Assembly: GCA_019415335.1 (NCBI GenBank)
Contig: DXKH01000102.1
Span: forward strand, 1 to 9,897
Length of the DNA stretch: 9,897 bases
Direction of reading: 5' to 3'
From: Citrobacter sp.
Lineage (GTDB): Bacteria; Pseudomonadota; Gammaproteobacteria; Enterobacterales; Enterobacteriaceae
A program made the translations under genes and the position numbers. Of this stretch, positions 1 to 4,189 are shown piece after piece (position 1 is the stretch's first letter; the number at the start of each line of letters is the position of its first letter). The notes beneath the pieces were generated by a model. That model saw only the letters and a program-made list of their open reading frames with translations. It made no database searches and had not been told where the DNA came from.

Positions 1-10
1 ATTGAGAAGT

Positions 11-86
11 GGGTGATTAGCTCAGCTGGGAGAGCACCTCCCTTACAAGGAGGGGGTCGGCGGTTCGATCCCGTCATCACCCACCA
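11..86 (+). tRNA. valX: tRNA-Val (anticodon TAC)
   Basis: A 76-nt cloverleaf with 5' acceptor strand GGGTGAT pairing perfectly with ATCACCC, discriminator A and encoded CCA at 83-86. The anticodon loop CTTACAA (42-48) sits on a CCTCC/GGAGG stem, giving anticodon TAC at 44-46, which reads valine GTA/GTG codons. The T loop TTCGATC and D-arm AGCTCAGCTGGGAGAG are normal. In E. coli the valU-valX-valY-lysV cluster lies next to xapR, so this is one of the valU/X/Y copies. Which copy is uncertain because the window starts just upstream. The operon promoter is outside the window. Confidence 0.96.
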
Positions 87-127
87 CTTTCTCGCCAGCT
101 AAATTTTTTATCATGAAGTACCGAAGT

Positions 128-203
128 GGGTGATTAGCTCAGCTGGGAGAGCACCTCCCTTACAAGGAGGGGGTCGGCGGTTCGATCCCGTCATCACCCC
201 CCA
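128..203 (+). tRNA. valY: tRNA-Val (anticodon TAC), with C at the discriminator position
   Basis: This copy has the same 76-nt cloverleaf as the tRNA-Val at 11-86, with an intact acceptor stem, anticodon TAC at 161-163 and encoded CCA at 201-203. The one difference is base 73 (position 200), which is C here and A in the first copy. A73 is the usual discriminator of tRNA-Val. The gene is followed after only four bases (CTTC) by tRNA-Lys, so the two would be cut from a common precursor. The identity is certain. Whether it is charged normally is not, and a sequencing error at this base cannot be excluded. Confidence 0.93.
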
Positions 204-207
204 CTTC

Positions 208-283
208 GGGGCGTTAGCTCAGTTGGTAGAGCAGTTGACTTTTAATCAATTGGTCGCAGGTTCGAATCCTGCACGACCCACCA
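208..283 (+). tRNA. lysV: tRNA-Lys (anticodon TTT), with a mismatched acceptor stem
   Basis: A 76-nt cloverleaf whose anticodon loop CTTTTAA (239-245) gives anticodon TTT (241-243). The T arm is GCAGG-TTCGAAT-CCTGC, the discriminator is A and CCA is encoded at 281-283. The acceptor strands read GGGGCGT and ACGACCC. The fourth pair is therefore G211 against A276, a G-A mismatch where T-A would be expected. My recollection of the E. coli gene is GGGTCGT at this place. The gene is last in the Val-Val-Lys array and is followed directly by a terminator hairpin and by repeats that duplicate its own 3' end. Confidence 0.93.
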
Positions 284-421
284 ATGTAAAAAGGCGCCCT
301 AAAGGCGCCTTTTTGCTATGCGCAGAATATAACGATTCGAACCTGCGGCAGGTTCGGGTCGAACACAGTGAGACAACGGCGCCGCTTGCGGCGACGGCCC
401 GAAGGGCGAGCGAAGCGAGTC
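266..421 (+). repeat. tRNA-Lys-tail tandem repeat, unit 1 (156 bp)
   Basis: The unit starts with the last 18 nt of tRNA-Lys, ATCCTGCACGACCCACCA, which here are the real tRNA end. It continues with the terminator hairpin, then GATTCGAACCTGCG at 334-347, an exact inverted copy of 14 nt of the tRNA T arm (255-268). Next comes GCAGGTTCG at 348-356, a direct copy of tRNA positions 256-264. The inverted and direct copies form a perfect 19-bp inverted repeat at 338-356. The rest (357-421) is GC-rich, with hairpins at 380-393 (CGCCG/CGGCG) and 397-407 (GCCC/GGGC). The layout resembles the rtT repeats downstream of tyrT in E. coli, where units also carry the tRNA 3' end. Homology to those repeats is an inference. 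Confidence 0.93.
288..314 (+). terminator. Rho-independent terminator of the tRNA operon (copy 1)
   Basis: GGCGCC (293-298), loop CTAAA, GGCGCC (304-309), flanked by five A on the left and TTTTT (310-314) on the right. It begins a few bases after the CCA end of tRNA-Lys, which is the expected place for the operon terminator. The A-run/T-run symmetry means it could also act from the other strand. Confidence 0.88.
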
Positions 422-577
422 ATCCTGCACGACCCACCAATGTAAAAAGGCGCCCTAAAGGCGCCTTTTTGCTATGTGCAGAACGTAACGATTCGAACCT
501 GCGGCAGGTTCGGGTCGAACACAGTGAGACAACGGCGCCGCTTGCGTCGACGGCCCGAAGGGCGAGCGAAGCGAGTC
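422..577 (+). repeat. tRNA-Lys-tail tandem repeat, unit 2 (156 bp)
   Basis: Second full unit, the same length as unit 1 and differing at four positions by eye (C/T near 477, two adjacent bases near 485-486, and G/T at 547). It opens with an exact copy of the last 18 nt of tRNA-Lys plus the eight bases that follow. Read with the end of unit 1, the sequence is GCAGGTTCG, a 65-nt insert, then ATCCTGC and the CCA end. That is the tRNA 3' end with one T-loop A replaced by an insert. The G to T change at 547 breaks one pair of the hairpin that is perfect in unit 1. Confidence 0.93.
444..470 (+). terminator. Repeat-borne terminator (copy 2)
   Basis: An exact copy of the first terminator, 156 bp downstream: GGCGCC, CTAAA, GGCGCC, TTTTT. 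It would stop transcripts that read through copy 1 and would define the 3' end of an RNA spanning unit 1. Confidence 0.8.
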
Positions 578-636
578 ATCCTGCACGACCCACCAATGTA
601 AAAGAGGGCGCTAGCGGCGCCTTTTTTCTATGTGCA
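578..636 (+). repeat. tRNA-Lys-tail repeat, partial unit 3
   Basis: The first 26 bases match units 1 and 2 exactly, including the 18-nt tRNA end. A diverged hairpin follows, then CTATGTGCA at 628-636, which sits at the same offset (50) as in the full units. Similarity ends at about 636 and the BIME begins shortly after. The structured insert and T-arm copies are absent, so the array is 2 full units plus about one third. Confidence 0.88.
606..627 (+). terminator. Diverged terminator at the end of the array (copy 3)
   Basis: GGCGCT (607-612), AGC loop, GGCGCC (616-621), then six T (622-627). It is at the same place in the unit as the two GGCGCC hairpins but has a different stem and loop, so pairing and T tract are kept while the sequence has drifted. 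Confidence 0.75.
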
Positions 637-651
637 ATTTATGTCATGCGA

Positions 652-682
652 GCCTGATGGCGCTTCGCTTATCAGGCCTACA
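652..682 (+). repeat. REP element 1 of a BIME
   Basis: It begins GCCTGATGGCGC and ends CTTATCAGGCCTACA, matching the enterobacterial REP consensus with A/T in the variable Y/M positions. It forms a stem-loop and points in the plus direction. Confidence 0.88.
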
Positions 683-711
683 ATGATTGATCAGGTCAAT
701 AGCTACACCGC

Positions 712-744
712 GTAGGCCGGATAAGACGCCAGTCGCCATCCGGC
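712..744 (-). repeat. REP element 2 of a BIME (inverted)
   Basis: On the minus strand this reads GCCGGATGGCGACTGG followed by CGTCTTATCCGGCCTAC, an almost perfect REP consensus. It is opposite in orientation to its neighbours, the arrangement that defines a bacterial interspersed mosaic element. The 29-bp spacer before it holds a small ATTGA/TCAAT inverted repeat (686-700). Confidence 0.9.
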
Positions 745-776
745 AATGTCAGAATTCACAAGGCTCAAACCTGCTT

Positions 777-807
777 GCCTGACAGCGCCTGGCTTATCAG
801 GCCTACA
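777..807 (+). repeat. REP element 3 of a BIME
   Basis: It begins GCCTGACAGCGCC and ends CTTATCAGGCCTACA. It is direct relative to REP element 1 and slightly diverged in the stem. It ends eight bases from the stop codon of xapR, so the BIME fills the space between the tRNA repeat array and the convergent xapR gene. REPs often sit in such positions and stabilise or end transcripts. Confidence 0.85.
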
Positions 808-815
808 CTTCTCAG

Positions 816-1700
816 TTACGCCGTTAACGCATCAATCATATGCTCCAGCGCGGGTGTCGCCTGCTGCTGGTCGTACACTATGTACAAATCTGCCGGAATA
901 CGCTCTTCTAACGGGCGGAACACCACACCAGGCCAGTTCATCTGCGCATAACTGTCTGCAATCAGCGTAATGCCAATCCCCATACTGATCATCGCCAGCA
1001 CCGTTTGCGGCTCCATCACTTCACGAATAATCATCGGAGAAAATCCAGCGCTCTGGCAAACGCGTTGCAGGAATGCCCAGTCGGTGTGAATGGAAGGCAT
1101 AGTGACGAAATATTCGTTGCGCAGTGCTTCTAACGGCACGGCCTCACGGGCCGTCAGCGGATGCTCTTCCGGCATCGCCACCAGGAAAGAGGATTCATGC
1201 AGCCGCAGGCTGGTAAACCCAGGCGCAGGTTCAGTCGCCATTCGCCAGACGCCGGCGTCCAGTTCACGTCGCTCCAGCATAGCCATTTGCATCGCGGGCA
1301 TATTTTCGCGAAACAGTACTTCAACGTTGGGATTCGCCTTCAGGAATTGCCGCATTACCGGACGCATTTTTCCCCACATTGCGGTGCCGATCACCCCCAG
1401 TTCGATCCGCCCTGCCTCACCGCGTCCGATCTGCTCGACGCGCGCCAGCACCTGACTGGCGCTGGAAAGCAGACGCCGTGACTCTTCCATCAGGATTTTC
1501 CCCGCATGGGTTAACGCTACGCTGCGGGAATGGCGAATGAACAGCAGCGTGCCAAGCTCCTGTTCCAGCTCCTTAATATGAATACTCAATGGAGGCTGCG
1601 ACATATTCAGACGAGCGGCGGCGCGTCCAAAATGCAACTCTTCGGCAACAGCAAGAAAATAACGCAGTAGCTTAAGATCGATACGATGCGTGCGTTCCAT
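816..1700 (-). CDS. xapR: XapR, LysR-type activator of xanthosine catabolism genes
   Basis: A 294-residue LysR-family regulator. The N-terminal winged helix-turn-helix spans about residues 8-66, with the recognition region AARLNMSQPPLSIHIKELE. A substrate-binding-like effector domain follows (about 95-290). The start MERTHRIDLK was chosen because it gives the length of E. coli XapR as I recall it and has AGGAG ten bases upstream. A longer open frame to 1775 runs through a GC hairpin and is unlikely to be translated. In E. coli, XapR with xanthosine or deoxyxanthosine as inducer activates xapAB. Here it lies 98 bp downstream of xapB on the same strand. I see no convincing promoter in that gap, so both read-through and a separate promoter are possible. 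Confidence 0.95.
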   Translation of the reverse strand: MERTHRIDLKLLRYFLAVAEELHFGRAAARLNMSQPPLSIHIKELEQELGTLLFIRHSRSVALTHAGKILMEESRRLLSSASQVLARVEQIGRGEAGRIELGVIGTAMWGKMRPVMRQFLKANPNVEVLFRENMPAMQMAMLERRELDAGVWRMATEPAPGFTSLRLHESSFLVAMPEEHPLTAREAVPLEALRNEYFVTMPSIHTDWAFLQRVCQSAGFSPMIIREVMEPQTVLAMISMGIGITLIADSYAQMNWPGVVFRPLEERIPADLYIVYDQQQATPALEHMIDALTA

Positions 1701-1765
1701 GGGTAATGCGCTCCTGAGGGGAAAACGAATGCGCCAAATTACCACAATGCGTCGCAGAACTGGAA

Positions 1766-1788
1766 CGGCGGGCAACTCTCGCCCGCCG
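1766..1788 (-). other. Hairpin between xapB and xapR
   Basis: A perfect 8-bp GC stem, CGGCGGGC / GCCCGCCG, with a 7-nt loop, beginning about ten bases after the xapB stop codon. There is no T tract on either side, so it is not a standard intrinsic terminator. It could protect the 3' end of the xapAB message or partly attenuate read-through into xapR. Confidence 0.6.
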
Positions 1789-1798
1789 CAAAGGAGGA

Positions 1799-3055
1799 TT
1801 AACGGGACAGCGAGGGCTGCGCCAGCTTTTCAGGCTCATGCTTGTATTTAAAGAACAGCGCGAAAATCACCGCCAGCGCCAGGGCATACGCCGCAAAGAC
1901 CAGCCAGATGGTTTGCCAGTCCTTCACACCATCCACAGAGAAGTAATCCACCGCCATACCGCTCAGGATAGAACCCACCCACGCGCCGACGCCGTTGACC
2001 ATCGTCATAAACAGCCCCTGCGCGCTGGCCCGGATCCGTGATTCCACTTCTTGCTCAACGAAGACAGAGCCAGAAATGTTGAAGAAGTCGAATGCGCAGC
2101 CGTAGACGATCATCGACATCAGCAGCAGGACAAAACCGAGCGGCGACGGATCGCCAAAAGCAAAGAAGCCAAAGCGCAATGTCCACGCCAGCATACTCAT
2201 CAGCATGACCGTTTTGATGCCAAAACGTTTGAGGAAGAACGGAATGGTCAGAATAAAGCCCACTTCCGCCATCTGCGAGACAGACAGTAAGATGGACGGA
2301 TATTTCACCACAAAGCTGTCAGCGAACTCCGGGTTACGGGCAAAGTCGTGCAGGAAGGGATTACCGAAAACGTTGGTAATTTGCAGCACGGCTCCCAGCA
2401 TCATGGCGAACAGGAAGAAGATCGCCATCCGTGGGTTTTTAAACAGCACGAACGCATCCAGCCCCAGTTTGCTGGCGAACGACGCGCTCGCTTTCTTTTC
2501 GGCTACCGGGATTTTCGGCAGCGTAAGCGCATAGAGAGCCAACAGCAGTGATGCACCGGACGCAATGTACAACTGCGCACTGCTCAGCTCCAGTCCCATC
2601 AGACTGACGGTCCACATTGCAACAATAAAGCCAATCGTGCCGAAAACGCGGATAGGAGGAAATGCGGTTACCGGATCCTGCCCCGCCTGCGCCAGGCAGG
2701 AGTAGGAGACGCTGTTGGAGAGAGAAATGGTCGGCATGAAGGCCATTGCGTTGATCAACATCACCCAGAACATCGTGTCTGGATCGGTCACCGTGGTCGC
2801 ATACAGCAACACACCCGCGCAGAGCAAATGACAGAGCATATAAGCGCGCTCAGCGCGCAACCATTTGTCCGCAATAATCCCCATAATGCCGGGCATAATG
2901 ATCGCCGCCAGCCCTTTTGAGCTGTACACCATGCCAACATTGGCACCGGTAAAATGAAGCGTGTTAATCATGTAGGAGCCCAGGGTTACCAGCCAGCTTC
3001 CCCAGATAAAATATTGCATAAACGACATGATCTTTAATCGGGACGCAATACCCAT
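1799..3055 (-). CDS. xapB: XapB, xanthosine:proton symporter
   Basis: A 418-residue inner-membrane transporter of the nucleoside:H+ symporter branch of the major facilitator superfamily (with NupG). It has about twelve hydrophobic segments, beginning with FMQYFIWGSWLVTLGSYM near the N-terminus. It contains the typical stretches NTLHFTGANVGMVYSSKG and MSMIVYGCAFDFFNISGSVF. It imports xanthosine for cleavage by XapA. The start MGIASRLKIM follows AAGGAAGAG with suitable spacing and gives the E. coli length. The in-frame extension upstream to 3145 overlaps the end of xapA in another frame and is rejected. The gene follows xapA on the same strand and is probably in one operon with it, under XapR control. 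Confidence 0.96.
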   Translation of the reverse strand: MGIASRLKIMSFMQYFIWGSWLVTLGSYMINTLHFTGANVGMVYSSKGLAAIIMPGIMGIIADKWLRAERAYMLCHLLCAGVLLYATTVTDPDTMFWVMLINAMAFMPTISLSNSVSYSCLAQAGQDPVTAFPPIRVFGTIGFIVAMWTVSLMGLELSSAQLYIASGASLLLALYALTLPKIPVAEKKASASFASKLGLDAFVLFKNPRMAIFFLFAMMLGAVLQITNVFGNPFLHDFARNPEFADSFVVKYPSILLSVSQMAEVGFILTIPFFLKRFGIKTVMLMSMLAWTLRFGFFAFGDPSPLGFVLLLMSMIVYGCAFDFFNISGSVFVEQEVESRIRASAQGLFMTMVNGVGAWVGSILSGMAVDYFSVDGVKDWQTIWLVFAAYALALAVIFALFFKYKHEPEKLAQPSLSR

Positions 3056-3082
3056 TTTTCTCTTCCTTGCCGTAGAGTACGA

Positions 3083-3102
3083 ACCCCGCCTGCTGGCGGG
3101 GT
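3083..3102 (-). other. Intercistronic hairpin between xapA and xapB
   Basis: Stem ACCCCGCC / GGCGGGGT (8 bp) with loop TGCT, placed between the xapA stop and the xapB ribosome-binding site. No T run follows on the minus strand. Such hairpins can stabilise the upstream message or lower expression of the downstream gene. Here that would mean less transporter than enzyme, which is an inference. Confidence 0.6.
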
Positions 3103-3119
3103 CATTATTATTATCTGTT

Positions 3120-3953
3120 TCAGGCCAGTTTGCGCAGGAACCCACAAATCAGGTCGATAAAGTTCTGCCGGGAAAGTTCAGCGGCGGCCAGCGTCTGCGC
3201 GTGCGAGAGTTTCACATCACCCAGACCTTCCGCCAGATTGGTAATCGCCGACACGGCAACCACTTTCAGCCCGCAGTGGCGAGCAGTGATAACTTCAGGT
3301 ACCACCGACATCCCCACCACATCGCCACCGATAATCTGCATCATGCGGATCTCTGCGGCCGTCTCAAAGTTTGGACCCGGATAAGAAACAAACACGCCTT
3401 CACTCAGCGTGAAGCCTTCGTCGGCGGCGACGGTCTGTAAAACCGCACGATAATCGGCGTCGTAGGCATTCGCCAGTGAGAAGAAACGCTCCCCAAAGCG
3501 TTCGTCGTTCGGCCCAACCATCGGTGTCCCCGGCATAGTGTTGATATGATCGCTCAACGCCACCAGGCTCCCTGGACCCACTTCCGGACGCAGAGAACCC
3601 GCGGCGTTGGTGCAGAACAGCAGTTCGCAGCCCAATAGCTTCATCGTGCGAATGGCATCGGTCATCACGGTCATGCCGCGTCCTTCGTAGAAGTGTCCGC
3701 GCCCTTTCATACAGGCAACCGGGACGCCAGCCAGATGACCGAGCACTAACTCGCCAGCGTGCCCGTGAACGGTACTCACCGGGAAACCCGGCAGCTTCTC
3801 ATAGGAAATCGCCACCGCATCTTCTATCTGCTCAGCCAGCGCGCCTAAACCCGAGCCAAGGATAAAGGCCACGCGCGGCGTGAAGTCAGGTTTGTAGCCG
3901 CGGATAATATCAGCGCTGTTCCAGGGGTTCTGGGAAAAGTGGGAGTCGGTCAT
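3120..3953 (-). CDS. xapA: XapA, xanthosine phosphorylase (purine nucleoside phosphorylase II)
   Basis: A 277-residue purine nucleoside phosphorylase of the family that includes human PNP. It splits xanthosine, and also inosine and guanosine, with phosphate to give the base and ribose-1-phosphate in the cytoplasm. Visible motifs are the phosphate-binding GSGLG (33-37), GRGHFYEGR with the His at 87, GPNFETAAE with the base-contacting Glu at 197, and SAITN with Asn 239. Tyr 191 just before PGPNFE is the residue reported in E. coli XapA to shape acceptance of xanthosine, and it is kept. The start MTDSHF has AAGGA eight bases upstream and gives the E. coli length. It is first in the xapAB operon, with a 236-bp control region upstream shared with the FlxA-like gene. 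Confidence 0.97.
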   Translation of the reverse strand: MTDSHFSQNPWNSADIIRGYKPDFTPRVAFILGSGLGALAEQIEDAVAISYEKLPGFPVSTVHGHAGELVLGHLAGVPVACMKGRGHFYEGRGMTVMTDAIRTMKLLGCELLFCTNAAGSLRPEVGPGSLVALSDHINTMPGTPMVGPNDERFGERFFSLANAYDADYRAVLQTVAADEGFTLSEGVFVSYPGPNFETAAEIRMMQIIGGDVVGMSVVPEVITARHCGLKVVAVSAITNLAEGLGDVKLSHAQTLAAAELSRQNFIDLICGFLRKLA

Positions 3954-3976
3954 GAGATGTCCTTATAATCGGCTAA

Positions 3977-3991
3977 TCACTCAATGAGTGA
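3977..3991. promoter_or_regulatory. 15-bp perfect palindrome in the xapA leader
   Basis: TCACTCA A TGAGTGA, a perfect inverted repeat 24 bp upstream of the xapA start codon. If the minus-strand TATAAC at 4003-4008 is the -10 box, the palindrome lies just downstream of the start of transcription. It could be a repressor operator or an RNA hairpin in the leader. No known binding protein is assigned. Confidence 0.5.
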
Positions 3992-4002
3992 GGGAGATAA
4001 TG

Positions 4003-4008
4003 GTTATA
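4003..4008 (-). promoter_or_regulatory. Possible -10 box of the xapA promoter
   Basis: TATAAC on the minus strand, 50 bp upstream of the xapA start. No good -35 hexamer is found at the right distance. That would fit a promoter needing the LysR-type activator XapR, but AT-rich hexamers are common and this is a weak call. Confidence 0.3.
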
Positions 4009-4021
4009 GCGAGAGTACGCA

Positions 4022-4056
4022 ATCGATTACCAATACAGTTTTCCCTGTTGATCGAT
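4022..4056. promoter_or_regulatory. Nested inverted repeats, candidate XapR-binding region
   Basis: ATCGAT (4022-4027) and ATCGAT (4051-4056) bracket ACAG TTTTCC CTGT (4035-4048). The region lies just upstream of the possible xapA -10 box, where a LysR activator would bind. A further ATAG-N5-CTAT repeat follows at 4055-4067. The exact site of XapR is not recognisable to me. Confidence 0.3.
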
Positions 4057-4110
4057 AGCAAATCTATATTGATAAGGTGATTCAACGCCGTCGTAGGAGA
4101 AAAAGCATAA

Positions 4111-4126
4111 CTGCCAAAAATGGCAG
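4111..4126. repeat. 16-bp palindrome upstream of the sigma-28 promoter
   Basis: CTGCCA AAAA TGGCAG, a perfect 6-bp stem with an AAAA spacer, ending seven bases before the -35 element of the FlxA-like gene. It could be an operator or a hairpin. On the minus strand it is followed at a short distance by TTTTT, but no minus-strand gene ends there. Confidence 0.5.
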
Positions 4127-4133
4127 GGGGTAC

Positions 4134-4160
4134 TGAAGGTCTGCGAATGTGTGCCGATAG
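4134..4160 (+). promoter_or_regulatory. Sigma-28 (FliA) promoter for the FlxA-like gene
   Basis: The -10 element GCCGATAG (4153-4160) matches seven of eight bases of the flagellar sigma-28 consensus GCCGATAA. At exactly the consensus spacing (11 bp between the two 8-mers), 4134-4141 reads TGAAGGTC, five of eight against TAAAGTTT. The box lies 29 bp upstream of the start codon of a gene of the FlxA family, whose E. coli namesake is a FliA-dependent class 3 gene. Motif, spacing and gene identity agree. Confidence 0.75.
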
Positions 4161-4189
4161 GGTAGTTTTAATGGCAAAAGGAAAACACG

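Noticed and set aside
87..127. A gene or regulatory site in the 41-bp spacer between the two Val tRNAs
   Set aside because: It is a short AT-rich processing spacer with no stable hairpin or promoter.
266..595. Direct repeats of a tRNA 3' end as attL/attR sites of an integrated element
   Set aside because: Only 156 bp lie between copies, with no integrase or cargo gene, and the intervening sequence is itself repeated. A tandem repeat array explains it better.
266..636. CRISPR array
   Set aside because: The repeats are 156 bp with no variable spacers, there are only 2.4 copies and no cas genes nearby.
746..970. 74-residue plus-strand frame across REP element 3 and the end of xapR
   Set aside because: It starts in a REP element, runs antisense to xapR and has no ribosome site or family features.
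1090..1455. Plus-strand open frames opposite xapR (1090-1455, 1161-1481)
   Set aside because: They are antisense shadows of a clear LysR gene, with no ribosome site or recognisable domain.
1701..1775. N-terminal extension of XapR by 25 residues
   Set aside because: It would translate a GC hairpin, lacks a ribosome site, and the family starts at MERxxR.
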